From contig JAFMSR010000016.1 in NCBI GenBank assembly GCA_022818135.1, forward strand, positions 4,187,721 to 4,251,720: DNA of 64,000 nt. The letters run 5' to 3'. A model generated the notes under the pieces. The model worked only from the letters and a program-made list of their open reading frames with translations, made no database searches and was not told the origin of the DNA. Every line of letters starts with the position of its first letter. The first letter of the stretch is position 1. Below, in pieces: positions 34,980 through 47,019 of this stretch. The DNA is from Saxidomus purpurata. Taxonomy: Eukaryota > Mollusca > Bivalvia > Venerida > Veneridae. Made by a program: the position numbers and the translations under genes.

Positions 34980-36900
34980 AAAATGACAGTGAAATTTATA
35001 TGTATCAAACCTTCATTGAATGTAACATTAAAGATTGACCCCTTTTCATTCACAAAAAGTCACCCAATTTAAAGTTAAGGTTCATTTACGATTTCTGTTG
35101 ATAACCCAAAGACTAACATTCTTAAACACGCTGCATTAGACAGGTATATGATTTTAATGTTCCTAATTTTAATCCCACACTTGCATTACTTTTTTTTTTT
35201 ATTAAATTAAGAGTAAATCAATGTTTCGCAAAATGTTTTTGTTCTATATACGTATTTGAATAAAATGTTAAAAAATTAGAAAATCTTGTAGACTAATAGC
35301 CTGTGGGCATCTTTTTCAAAGTTCGTCGTTACCTTCTGTTTAAAGCGTATTGGTTTTAACTATTCGTTGAAAGATATTTCTTCGCATAATATCTTTCCAA
35401 ATGTTTGTTTTGACTTGCCTTTTTAACTGTACTCTTATGTAAAAGGTAATGTTGTAATAACTTGTGAAGCAACCCTTTTGCTGTGTTGCAACAATATATT
35501 TGCACATATTTTTTATATCATATAACTGTTACTTATTATGCATGTATATGTCTTCTCATAAATTGTACATAAGGAATAAAATATGATTACACTATGTAAA
35601 AGGCATTTGACTTTAATTAATCGGATATAGAAATATAGCCGGCAAACAAGAAGGTGCAATGAGAAATATTGAAAGAGACGAGGCTAAAACCAAGTCAAAT
35701 AACCAGACACATGGCAACAAGAAAATACAACTATTCAATAAAAAGCAAAAATGATTTTAAATGAGTCTGCGTATAGTTGTAGAGTAGACATATACTTTGT
35801 TGAAAAAACGTAATAGTGAGCAGAACAAAAAATAACATAAAGTAGTTGATAACGTAACATGTAATTTGCGGGTTTAACTCAAACAAATTTTTATCAGTGA
35901 AATCCCTTTAGTCTTGACCGACAAGAAAGGCACTGTTGCTGGCCAGTGTAGCTAAGTCGCGACTAAAGGAAATCATAACCACAAACACATGCCGTAATTA
36001 AGGTTTAAAGTAGCGAGTAACTGGTTGAACGCGTGATTTTGGTTTCTGCATAACTCCACTTTTACACACTAGTCATAAATTCTCAAAGATGTTTAAGTAA
36101 TTGCTAACAAGACTGCAGAATAATTAGCAACAAGCCATGTTTTAACAAATTTGAAATATGATTAAATAGGCCATGTTTAACATGTTCGAAACATGATCAA
36201 ACAGGCCATGCTTTAACATATTTGAAACATGATTAAATAGGACATGTTTTAACATTAATTGACAATAATTTGACAATGTTGGAAATGTGTTATATAAAAA
36301 CGTGAAATTGAATATGTGCCATTTCTATGTCAATCAACGTCAGAGAAAACATTATATAATTGTACTTTGACATAATATTTTCTTTAAGTCCATTTCTCAG
36401 GAAAAGGCATTTTCTGTACATAAATTTGACATTTGTATCATCAAAACAGTACTTATTAAAGCCTTGATCCAAGAGTATTGGTCATTTTTAAAAAAATATC
36501 TTGTTTCACCTCAACTTGTGATTCTTCACAGTCGATTGTTTCCGTGACTTTTTAGGGTTACAACATTTGTATACGTCTACCCCCAGGAAAATGTCTTCGA
36601 TAGTCCTTTTTGTACTTGATGCGCGGTCATAGGATTAGGTTCAACTTGACAGGTAAATCAGGTATAACGGTTATCTCAGTACTTGTTATGGAGAATATTA
36701 CATAAATAGTTAACAATAATTTACACATTAATTAAAAATTTCACATAGTATGTTATTGCCCAAGACTTCAATGTAACAGTAATCTGACAGTAATTATGTG
36801 CTTTTTATCCAAATAGATAAAATTAAACTGCATATTTACGTAATGAAATGTTAAAACAGACATCAATGCATGAAAAATAACAAATTCACACAAGTATTAA
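34980..36900. other. Gene-free DNA between genes B and C
   Basis: No coding exon is seen on either strand. From about 36755 short matches to the 3' flank of gene C begin (GCATATTTACGT, ATGTTAAAACAG, TAACAAAT). It holds a small tandem repeat listed separately. Confidence 0.5.
36133..36255 (+). repeat. 36-bp tandem repeat, about 3.5 copies
   Basis: Units read GCCATGTTTTAACA(A/T)(A/G)TTTGAAACATGATTAAATAG with spacing of 35 to 36 bp between CCATG or ACATG starts. Confidence 0.8.
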
Positions 36901-37230
36901 GGAAATGCATAAATGTAAACTACATTTTCTGAAGAAGCTGAATCATTCACTTGTTCTCTTCATCTGTCCTTATTTTACAATTTATTTTATTCGAAAGGGA
37001 AATGACTATGAACAAACTTTCAGTGCTGTAAAAAGACTTTAGCACACTATATATGGCATTGTTTTGAGCTAAATTCCCCTTATGGTAAAAGCAAGTCTTA
37101 AACACTCTTAGATAGCCCGGAATGTTTCGTTTGAATACTTTCTGCGGAAGTGGACCATTACTTCCATAGTCATAGTCTTAAGTTAAGTACTGAACAGTAT
37201 TGAAATTTACTTCATTTGAAATTTACCGGC

Positions 37231-37282
37231 ATGGATTTGTATCGTTCTGTCTGCGTTTTCGTAATTTGTGTTCTCTTTGAAG
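37231..37282 (+). CDS. Gene C exon 1, signal peptide
   Basis: MDLYRSVCVFVICVLFEG, 52 nt, phase 1, donor GTGATA. Closest to the orphan exon at 22039. Confidence 0.8.
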
Positions 37283-40200
37283 GTGATAACTTACAGTATA
37301 TTTGATTTTTTATTATATTTGAAATAAGATCTTTATATAAAAAACTTTGTATGCCTGTGGATGTTGTCCTTACTTGTTTCTTTAAAGGCATATAGTGAAC
37401 TCCGCATATAACGAACTCCCTGAGATGACTTAGATTATTCCTTATATCCGGAGTATGTTATATCCATAATGAATTTTAATATTTAATGACGAAAGAATAA
37501 ATCGGGCTTAATATTAGAACAGACTTGTGGCTGCATGACAGAGATCAATGCGACCAACTTACATACTACACATAGCAACGATGGCCCTATGAAAGAAATT
37601 TGGGGCCAGGCTGTGTTTGATCAATTTGGAAATCGTATTCTTGATTTATTTATTGTTGTTAATTTATAGACATTGTAATAGATGCCTATTTTCGGATAAC
37701 TTTAAAACAACAATTGGTCACGATTATTTATTTATACCTTTTCCGATATGTAGACATTGCTATTACTTTGTTTTTAAGAGCAGTTTGGCTTCTAAAGATT
37801 AAATAAATTGGTATAAACTAAAATAAACTAAAGATTATTGTTCATTTGTAGACAGTTGCAATTTTGTTACTTTTGTTAGATAGATATAGCATTTTGCGAC
37901 ATATGTTTTTTAATTTTCACATTGTTCTACACTCTAAATTCTTAAATCTTCTGTCAGTACGAGTGTTTAGAAAAATAAGATATTTTCTCTCTCCTTTTTA
38001 GGTGATTTCTTGTGCTATATGACATTCAGATGTGTTAATTATTGTTAAATAGTTGCTGTAAACATTGTATTTTGGTACGAAAACTGCAATGTTGTTATAA
38101 ATTTCAGGATCCGTTTTCTGTAAAGTTGTGATTACGCCTGTTAATGCCAGCGTAGTTGAGAATGACTCTGTAACCCTGACATGCGCGTTGACGGAAAACA
38201 ATAAAACAGCTTCTATCGATAGCGCTAAATGGTTTCTGATAAATCAGACAATGCTACAGAATGTTGGATCACTCAGATATCACAAAACCCTACGGCGGAA
38301 TGTACGACTTTGCTTGTCCTAACAGTACACACGTTACTTGTACAATCAAGAAGGTGACCAGGCAGCATCACGGGAATAGATATTTGTGTCAAATTAGGCC
38401 GCTTTTTAAAAACCAAATATTCATTGGAGAAGCATTTTTGTATGTTAAAGGTAGGTTTCCTTTTTATAAAGTAGTTTATTGTTTTCATCACGAGGAAATA
38501 TATGACAATCCAGCCTTTCCTTTTACAGATGAGAATAAAATAAAGAGATATTAATTAGATTCAAATATTTTAACAAAAACAAGACTTTCGTGATTTGGTT
38601 AAATTGCCTGAATGAAAAAGTTAATTGTACTACAAAAATTAGGTTAAAATGGTTTTTCTAAAAAATCACCATGTACAGTACATGTGTACCGGCAAAGCAG
38701 AAAATGGAAATTGACGGCAGAAGTACAAAGGCCAAACAAATATACATATATGTGTTTCGGGTAAAAAAAAGTTAAGGTCGGTCGATGGGCAGGTTTATTT
38801 ATTTTCAATTTCATTTTCATTTTTTGCTCTAACGCTTGAAAAAAGTTTTTTTTCGATCTCTTCCTTAAAATAAATTTTGAGGTCGGTAGTAAAAGATAAG
38901 GTCGGTCAGACCCGAAACACAAATATATCGCAACAAGCTAGGAAAGAGCCATAAAACATACATCTAAAAGTATAAACAATCTTAAATACATCAGCTGAAA
39001 AGCACAACAAAGAATACGCCACGAAGCACAAAACAAAATATTTCATCCGCAGTGAAGTTTCTGAAACAGTCGGCTACCTGAAATGTTGATGCAAACTTTT
39101 AAATTAATTAATGTACATGTATTATTAAACGTCGCATATAATAAACCGACAACATAAGCTACAAAGTTATTGTGCGAAAAACAGGGTATCCAGTAACAAG
39201 TACTTTCCTTTTGCTCAAAGGCAGTAAGATTCTCTTTATAGTCTTGCCACTATCCTTTCTATGCTGAGTATCAAGCAAGGGGGCAGTCGGTAACATTTTT
39301 CACGTTAATGTTATGATGCTGCCAGGGATGGAAACCACGATCTCCTACACACGACTAATCAGGGGAGCGGTGGTGTAGAGGTTAAGGTGTCTGCCCGTCA
39401 TCGCAGAGGCTGCGGGTTCGAGCCCCACCAAGGTGACGAATACTGACGACCGTACCTCCTCAAATGACACCAGTACTGATTTTTCCAGGAAGCGGACTCG
39501 AGAGTGACTCGATAAGCTACAAGCTTTCTTCACAATCGTAATTAAATAAATAGGTATAAACTAATCTAATAGGCTATCGATACTATCTATATCACATTTC
39601 AGAGTAATTGCTTGCTTGTTTGCAAACGAAATTTCTTGCGTATTCTCGTTGACATTTACAATTCCATTGGTATCAGTGAGTATGGTCGTTCCAAGTACTT
39701 CAAATGTGAGCGTTGTGGAGAATACGGAACATGTGTTCAAATGCAAAACATCGGGATGCCGCCCAGCAGCAACAGTAACCTGGTATAAAGATCCAGGGAC
39801 ACCAGGAGATTTCAGTGACGATGTAGAAATAACTTCAAATATCGAAACATTGTCTAGTAATGCGGATAATCTAACAGAGGTTAACAGTACACTGAGATAT
39901 TCACCGACAAAGAACGACATGGGATATCAGATATATTGTACAGGAAGCAACATACTTAGCAGGGATCCTGTTGTGTCAAAAGGAAAACCACTTCTGAATG
40001 TCCTGTGTAAGTTCTAATAATTTACCATTTTACTGAAAAGGAGCATGCATGGAGAGTCATGTTCAATTAAATTATCTTGACAAAGTAAGCATTTATATCT
40101 ACCAATGTATGACTTACTATATTCAAGCGATGTGATTAGTCATGAGACTCAGTTGTCAGCTGATATAGAAGTTTGACTTTATGCTAAACGTGATTTATTC

Positions 40201-43200
40201 TCTGCTATGTCATAGAAACCCTTTAGGCTCATTCCATTTATATTTACAACATACTGACTTTCAGTTCAAGTTTGATTGTATTCAGTCGTTCCGTTTCATT
40301 TTTCCATATTCCCAATTCAGTTTTCTGCATTGGTCATTCTGTGTCTTTTTTTTATTAACCCTATTCTGCTCTGTCTGGTTGATAGTGGATTTTGTTCTAA
40401 AGAGATTCGTATTTCTAAAAGTATGTCGAAACAAGCAGATCTTCTCATTATTCGCGTTTTTCCATAATTGGATGCTAGTTTTGCAATTGACGTATGAGTG
40501 GGATCTTTTGGCAGAATATTAACCTATTATATAAGATTTGCAATGTATTTTGTCATCGTCTTCTCTTCCTATATCGGCCATTTGTTTTGCTGTAAAAACT
40601 TTTCGTGTCCTATCAAGATGTACCATGACACCTTCGAAAATCTCTAGGTAGTGTGGTATTGTTTCCTTTGGAGAGGGCCGTTTACTGATGTTGCTATAAC
40701 TCGTGGCCCAATCCATTTGTTTAAAGTCCAAGGACCACATTGACAAGTAGCTCTTATTTTACCAAGAAAGATGTCTAACAGGCGTAAATGGCCTTTATTT
40801 GTACCAAAAACATTCATAACTTTACTTTTTAAATCGATGTACATGTTAGAAATATAGAGCAGTATTTTTTTCAATGATATTGCCAAAAAAAAGGCTTCGT
40901 GGCAACTCTTTTTCGTGAAAAAGTGACTTGAATACAAAAGAAATTCATTAATCAACATTGTTTTAGAGTGAAAATAACATGGATCTGTCATTATCCTATC
41001 GGTATATTTATTTTACAAATATCAGTAAATTCAAAAAGATCCCTGGGACTTTAATATGTGTCTGTCTAAATGTTATACATGTACGTGTATTTGTACAAGT
41101 AACAATAAATTTGTATTAAACTAAACAGTTATTCCTTTGTAGTATTGCCGACGCTGTCTAATAGTTTCATCTACAATGCTATTATTCTTTTGCAAGACTT
41201 TTTGATAATAGTTATAAGAGTGTCTGGGGAACGAATTACAGATGTATTTTACCAGGTGTTTCTTTTTCTTTAAATGTCTTTTCAAAACGTCGCAAACAAA
41301 TGTGAACATGGCAATTTCCGTGAAAGAATCAGTAGAAATTATGCGTCAAATGTCTCATTTTCAGATCCTCCTGTTATTGGTGAATTAAAGAACATAACTG
41401 TTGTTGAAGGTTCATCACTGACAGTTTCATGCCCTGTGATACTTGGAAATCCCCCAGAAACTAAGTTTCAATGGAAAAGAAATGAACATGTATGGAAGAA
41501 AACTCAAAACTTTACTATAGATACAATCTCTAAGACTGATGCCATCTTTTACACGTGTGTAGTTGCCAATATGAAAGAAGGAACGGGAGAACAAGAACTG
41601 TCTCGACCAGATTCGAAATCATTGTATCTTAATGTTTTATGTAGTATAACATTTTTGCGTTGTAAAATATATTTATTCTGTCTTTGGAATAAGCTGACAC
41701 CCACGAACAAATAGACAACAAAACTAAGATAGGAATGTCTAAAATGAGAAGTTAGGTCAAGAAAAGTCGAAAGTCAAGTCAAGTGAAGACTAAAATGCAA
41801 AAAAGCAACAAAATTATTATGCATAATGTGTTTCAAGTTTGACAAATGAAAGGCTATGAAAGGCTTCTTTCATGAAATTATGATAAGCACGATACATGTT
41901 TAGCAATATATATTTAATTGCATAATTCCTCGGGTGCAAACAAAAAAAACTACTCCATGAATAGTTATATAGCTGATAAAACTCACCTTTTCAAAGTTTA
42001 TATTATCAGTAAATTAAAAACATTTCAGGTAGTCAGAAATACATAGTAAACCATGATCATGTTTTCCGTATTGCGGTTCTCGATTAGTGTATAGAAAAAA
42101 GACATGGATATGTAAAATCTGAAAAGTACTAGTAATCAGAAATAAGGATAGTTTTGGTATGTTGGATTTCAAATGAACTTAATTTAGTGATTTCATCAAG
42201 GCAAAACATTTTCTCGCTGCAAGTTCATGCTATATAACATTCCCTTTGTTCCTACATTTCAGATAAAGCATCGGTTACAATATTCAAGATCGAGGGACAT
42301 CACGGACAACCAAATGCATATTTAGCCGAACATGATAGCAAGATACAGTTCACCTGTGTTGTCGATTGTAACCCTTTAGCAACTATTAAAATTATGTTCG
42401 AGGGCAATATATTAAAAGAAGAGTCAAATACAACGTCTCTTTCTTATACACGTAGTAATGGCGTTTGTCTCCATAGCGGCGTCTATGTATGTGAAGGGTA
42501 TAACAACTATGGTCATCAATCCAGCAAGAACCTCACGTTGTCTGTCACATGTAAGTACTTCTTAATTATCTCGGCATTACAAATAAAACTTAAGGACACA
42601 TCAAAAGATCTTGTGGTTACAAACTACTTTGGCAACTTTTCTTAGTGAAGAAGGTGATTGCAAATTATAGGTTACATACTTTGTAAAAATGATAAAACTG
42701 ACACAAACCTTAAAACATTTTTCTGAAAATATCTCAGGGAAGATCGATAGCTACCTTTACGATATACGAATGGTTTTATTTGTATTGTAATATCATTCTC
42801 AATAACCAATAAGCACTTTGTTTTGTTCAGTTCCTTCGTCTGTACAATATTCGTTCCTTAACATTGACCAATATTAGCACAGAAACATTTTTTCTCCAGG
42901 AAGTCTTCTTTATGTTTTAAGTCGGACAATAAGGCTTTTCAATTTATTGTTAATTTAAATCGCAACTATTGGTTGTTCTTACCTTGAGCGTTGCATAATA
43001 GACGTATTATTGAAATAACTAGGTTGCGTTTACCATAAACATTGTCATTGCTAATCTTAAAAGTAATCCATGACATTCATTTGTCCCTTGAGTTTAATGT
43101 TGTGCTTTTGTAATATGCATAAATATAGTAATGTTTTTATGTCGATGCATCTTTTCAAACGTTTATATAAGAATGTTTCATTTCCTATAACTTACAGATT

Positions 43201-44425
43201 ATATCATGTATATACGGATATGGATATATGGATGTTTCTTAATGTGCTGTGTTGATATAATACAAATAAATGTAACTGGGTCAAGGGTCACGTGTCATTT
43301 CAAAAGTGGTCGTGATTAACAACATCATTTCAATGTAATGTCTTTTTTAACCTTTTTGTCGAAGGTTCATCGGCTACAAGTTCATGCAACGCGAAAATAA
43401 GCTCCACTGATACAATACTCAGAACTACACTTGGAATCGTTTGTGTCATGCTTGCAGAATATGCAGCTTCTATCACTATCTTGTACAGACGAAAAGCAAG
43501 CAAAGGTAATTATTGCTGTCGTAATACCGAATTTCTTGTAAAAGTTAAAGAACGAAGAGACGAAACTGCTATTACTCAAGTATTTAAATTAAGACAATAA
43601 CTGCGGGCCTACAACAAGTAAAGCCTGTAATCTACTAAATGCTTAAAAGCACTTTGGTTTTTATGGCCGTTTGGTTCTTCGATATGCGTGATTTATAGAG
43701 ATATATGTATCTTTACTTTCAGACGAACCAACATCAAACGAACCAAGAGCACAAACGTAATGCAATTTTTCTTTACTATAAAATTAGATTTTTAGGAATG
43801 CAATTCGTTGACTTTTGTTTGTTATACATAAAGGCAATATGGTGATCTATTTCACAATATGAGTCAGTGTGGGTCAGATATGTCACAATATGGACACAGC
43901 AATTTACCTGATTATTGGAACGGTAACTGAGGCATTGCACGTGACTTCTCAGAAGTACAACGAAAACTGGTGGGTTTGACTTTGTCTTAAAATGTTGATT
44001 TATCAGAACGTTTCGAAACATTCTTTCATGAAGTCGTTTTAAATTGAGTATGCTGATCCATTTGTGATCTCAATTTTTGCGATTTTAAGAGAGATGTACC
44101 TCGAACGTAAGATCTTCAAAACCTATACTATGTGTACAAGTATAATTATAGCGGGCAGTTGTCATATAGTTGCAAGATTATAAACCTAAAATGGTTGATG
44201 ATGAAAACATTTACGAACAACTCTATAGCTAGTTAGTGAATGTTTTATTCTCACACCAGTATATTTTATTCCAGGAACTTAAATATTACTGAAAGTCACG
44301 GATCTCAAGAGGATGCCAGGCAAAACAATGGGGATGAAAACGATACTGCAAGACAGTACATAAATCTCGTCCAGTATTCAAATGATGATCGACCAACGTA
44401 TGAGGTCATCCAAGCAGCTAATTAA
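37231..44425 (+). CDS. Ig receptor gene C: membrane receptor with ITAM-like tail, first Ig exon broken
   Basis: Exons: signal 37231-37282, Ig1 38108-38450 (frameshifted), Ig2 39677-40006 (or 39662), Ig5-type 41365-41640, Ig6-type 42263-42550, membrane 43365-43505, small cytoplasmic 43723-43756 and tail 44275-44425. Leaving out Ig1 and using the nearest AG for Ig2 gives 1,272 nt, an open frame of 423 aa. The predicted protein is a type I receptor with three Ig domains, a membrane helix containing a Glu, and the tail YINLVQYSNDDRPTYEVI. All other splice sites are GT-AG. Counterparts of gene A Ig3, Ig4 and Ig7 are absent. It may be a functional short receptor, a polymorphic null allele, or carry an assembly error in Ig1. 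Confidence 0.7.
37387..37510. mobile_element. CTCCGTATATAACGA-family element, copy 3
   Basis: GAACTCCGCATATAACGAAC followed by CCGGAGTATGTTATATCC and ATAAATCGGGCT, at the same distance behind the signal exon as copy 2 at 22198. Confidence 0.6.
38108..38450 (+). pseudogene. Gene C Ig1 exon, frameshifted
   Basis: Splice sites AATTTCAG and GTAGGT are intact. The first half reads VVITPVNASVVENDSVTLTC, the second half (in another frame) YDFACPNSTHVTCTIKKVT and NRYLC. A deletion around 38265-38300 makes the exon 343 nt, not a multiple of three. The usual SSC segment is missing. Skipping it keeps the frame. Confidence 0.85.
38745..38927. mobile_element. Small inverted-repeat element with GGTCGGT motifs
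   Basis: Ends TATATGTGTTTCGGGT and, inverted, TATATTTGTGTTTCGGGT enclose about 180 bp with AAGGTCGGTCG near the left end and its inverse-oriented partners near the right. It has the structure of a MITE in an intron of gene C. Confidence 0.7.
39361..39566 (+). mobile_element. tRNA-derived SINE, copy 2
   Basis: GCGGTGGTGTAGAGGTTAAG and GCGGGTTCGAGCCCC are A- and B-box-like promoter elements. The body GGAAGCGGACTCGAGAGTGA and tail GGTATAAACTAATC match the minus-strand copy at 22618-22810. ACTAATC at 39354-39360 and 39560-39566 may be a target duplication, although ACTAA also belongs to the tail of the other copy. Confidence 0.82.
39677..40006 (+). CDS. Gene C Ig2 exon with lost canonical acceptor
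   Basis: Where A, B and D have AG, this exon has ATTTACAA at 39654-39661. The next AG, in TATCAG ending at 39676, is 15 nt inside and keeps the frame: 330 nt instead of 345. The domain (FKCKTSGCRPAATVTWYKD, GYQIYCTGSN) is otherwise complete. Confidence 0.75.
40740..41060. repeat. Copy of the Ig-cluster flank repeat in a gene C intron
   Basis: GACAAGTAGCTCTTATTTTA and ACTTGAATACAAAAGAAAT match stretches at 8960-9200 and 23080-23300. It shows the segment is found both in upstream flanks and in an intron. Confidence 0.7.
41365..41640 (+). CDS. Gene C Ig exon of the Ig5 type
   Basis: 276 nt, phase 1 to 1, PPVIGELKNITVVEGSSLTV, SCPV, FQWKRN and IFYTCVVAN. The donor GTAGTA is weaker than the GTAAGT of gene A. 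Confidence 0.85.
42263..42550 (+). CDS. Gene C Ig exon of the Ig6 type
   Basis: 288 nt, phase 1 to 1. IQFTCVVDCNPLATIKI, GVCLHSGVYVCEGYNNYG and SSKNLTLSVT. An extra cysteine (VDC) is present relative to gene A. Confidence 0.87.
43365..43505 (+). CDS. Gene C transmembrane exon
   Basis: 141 nt, phase 1 to 1. LRTTLGIVCVMLAEYAASIT and ILYRRK form the helix and stop-transfer. A Glu lies in the middle of the helix where A and D have neutral residues. Confidence 0.85.
43723..43756 (+). CDS. Gene C 34-nt cytoplasmic exon
   Basis: From TACTTTCAG to GTAATG, phase 1 to 2, DEPTSNEPRAQ. Same length as in genes A and D. Confidence 0.78.
44275..44425 (+). CDS. Gene C tyrosine-motif tail exon
   Basis: Acceptor ATTCCAG. 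NLNITESHGS, an acidic Asn/Asp-rich stretch, then YINLVQYSNDDRPTYEVI and QAAN before TAA. The distal YxxL seen in A, B and D (YANL/YGNL) is lost because the exon starts six bases later. Confidence 0.85.
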
Positions 44426-46967
44426 AATATATGTTCTCATATCTTTATATAAAGGAATGAAAACAGCAGAAACATTTTTCGGGATATACTTTCTGAAAGT
44501 AACATTTACTCTGTTTTAGCCCATAAGCGCTTATACATTTTGCCCATCTAATATTAGGCAACTGTCATTTTAACATTGTGCGATCGTTTATTTATAATAA
44601 CAGTTTATCGTTGTAAATGTAGGACTTATGCTTTTTTCAAATAACACAGTATGTAACTTATCGCAGGAAAACTACACCATAAAGCAAAACAATGAAGAGC
44701 TCAGTAAGTTTAAAACAAGTTCCCGTTTTGTAAATAATCTATTATCTCATTATATGTGGCATATTTTCGCTATTTACTTAGATAAGCGCATAGGCCCGCC
44801 ATTAAAATATCAACACCATGATTTCATTTCGTAGTGATACTGTTACTAATAGGCAAAATGTTCACATATTGGACTGGTCATTTTCTCACTTGTTCATAAA
44901 TTTATATGTAGCTATTTTTGTGGTAGTAAAATGTAATTAACATGTACGTGTATTTTGCATCAATTGTTAAAATATTTATATAACCATTATGGGTTTGTCA
45001 GTGGTACGAGTCGCTGAAATCATTGAAACCTTTCATAGATTTATGGTCTTGGGCTCGAACCCTGCTATCGGCCATGTCGTTTTATGTAGGAAAATAGACA
45101 GTTGCTTACGGAGGGAAGAAGTCTAGTACTAGTTCTTCCAAGGAACGATAGCTACTATAAAATTGACCAAAATACGATGGAATGGATGTTAAACTCATAC
45201 AACAACTACTTGTCACAAAAGAATCTTTTTGAACAATTCCCATTTGAGCGAAAATTGAAATTGACAAATACACTTTAACAATTGTTTTTCTTGCAAGTAA
45301 CAATTTACAAATGACAATTACCAAGTCAAGCACTACTTATCAATAATTTAACGAAACAATAGCTACTCACTTATAAATGGAACAATGGTAAATCGAAAGT
45401 ACACCCGACCAGGAAAGTTACATCTTCATTTGTAAAAGTAAACATTCAGAAATAATCCTTATCAATTACACACTGTTATCATAGTATTGACTGCCAGCTG
45501 TCAAACATGACCCTTTCTTTTGACATGGATGTTTACCCAAGATAATAAGTATACATGCATTGCATTCGAATGTACTTTCGTAAGTCTGTTGTTCACTTCA
45601 GTGCATAATCATATATGAAACAATTATTACTGAAATATGGCAAATCCTACAAAAATATAATGCTGAAAATATGAAACTCCACTGAGAGTGTGATAAATGT
45701 TTTTTTATTACATTATGGCCATATTTGGAAGTTGAAACAAATGCTCAAGTGTGGCAAACCCTAACGCGATACGTAAAATAATGTATATATATATTGTGAT
45801 AGAAAATTTCATGTTGTGTGTTTTTATGTATTCTATTGTCTTAATTGAATGGCCTTCTGTTCTGTTTAGTACATACATGTACTTCAAGTAGTATACAAAC
45901 ACATCATGGACCATGCAAGCTGCAAGGATGCTTTTTGTTTTGTTAAGACATGTATATTTTGGTGTTATAGTATCATGTTCATAACGAGTAATTGATTGTA
46001 CATTTAAAGATGATTCCCATAAGTGGTACGTTTACTTCCTTGTTAATTTTTAAAACAGTTCATGCCCATTACTCATTAAGTACTACAGCAGAAATGATTT
46101 TAATGCATATTTACGTGAAACATGTTAAAACAGCATAATTACATTAAGAGTAACAAATATATGTACACATAAGTGTTAAAGGAATTCAGAAATGTAGACA
46201 ACATTTTTCTGAAGAAGCACAATTGTTTGCTTGTTCTCTAAATCTCTCTTCTTACACTTTACTCTGCCTAAAAGGAAAATAACTATGAATCAAAGGACTT
46301 AAGTACGATATTCAAGTTGTATATTTTCACGGCATTGTTTCGACCTAATTCTCGTTATTGTCGAAATAAGTCTACAACACCAATGAGGTTGAACTTTAAG
46401 ATCGCATATCAGAGGAAGCTCAGACTTCTAGCCCGGCATAGTTCGTTGAAATCCTTTCAGTGGAATTGGCCCATTGCTTTCATAGTCCGTTCATTTGTCC
46501 GATAGGGATACTGGTAAGATGTATACCTGCAAGCCTAGTTAATTGAAGTATTGTCTACATAAAAATAAACACGGACTATATACACACGTTTGAACGAAAA
46601 TGTCAGTGCAATCCGGTAACGTTTTTAACTTGACCAAAACCTTTTAGGATTTAAACGTTTATTGATGTAAATTATTATACTGATGTGAACGTCCGTGTTC
46701 AATATTATAATATATATATACATTATAATGTTTATATCTATAGTCCGATTTCGAGCACTGAGCCGTGAATGTACTTTTAGCTTGTAGTAAAAAATGGTAA
46801 AAACCGAGGAAAACGTAAAGGTGGTAGCTCAAGGGTCAAATATAGACTACAACACAGATCAGCAGGATATGTACCACTCAAAACTGATGAAATGTATTAT
46901 TTCGACAACCTCAATCAAGTAATATGCAAGTATTGTCATTTATTTAAATGACCGGGAACTTGTCAAC
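44426..46967. other. Intergenic DNA between genes C and D
   Basis: No gene is seen. Around 46170-46500 there are matches to the 3' flanks of A and B (GGAATTCAGAAATGTAGA, TTCTGAAGAAGC). A stretch at 45005-45075 has a GGGCTCGAACCCTG box reminiscent of a tRNA B-box but no convincing tRNA or SINE. Confidence 0.55.
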
Positions 46968-47019
46968 ATGAATTTGTATTATTCAATCTGTGTGTTAGGA
47001 ATTCTTGTCAAGTTTGAGG
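46968..47019 (+). CDS. Gene D exon 1, signal peptide
   Basis: MNLYYSICVLGILVKFEG, 52 nt, phase 1, donor GTAATA. Confidence 0.82.

Noticed and set aside
34769..35072. Proline- and glycine-rich frames on both strands
   Set aside because: They are translations of the homopolymer block.
40181..40522. 113-residue hydrophobic frame in a gene C intron
   Set aside because: Phe/Leu-rich translation of T-rich intron DNA without splice sites, homologues among the paralogues or a family motif.
45005..45075. tRNA-like stretch with GGGCTCGAACCCTG
   Set aside because: Only a B-box-like block is convincing; no A-box at the right distance and no cloverleaf.
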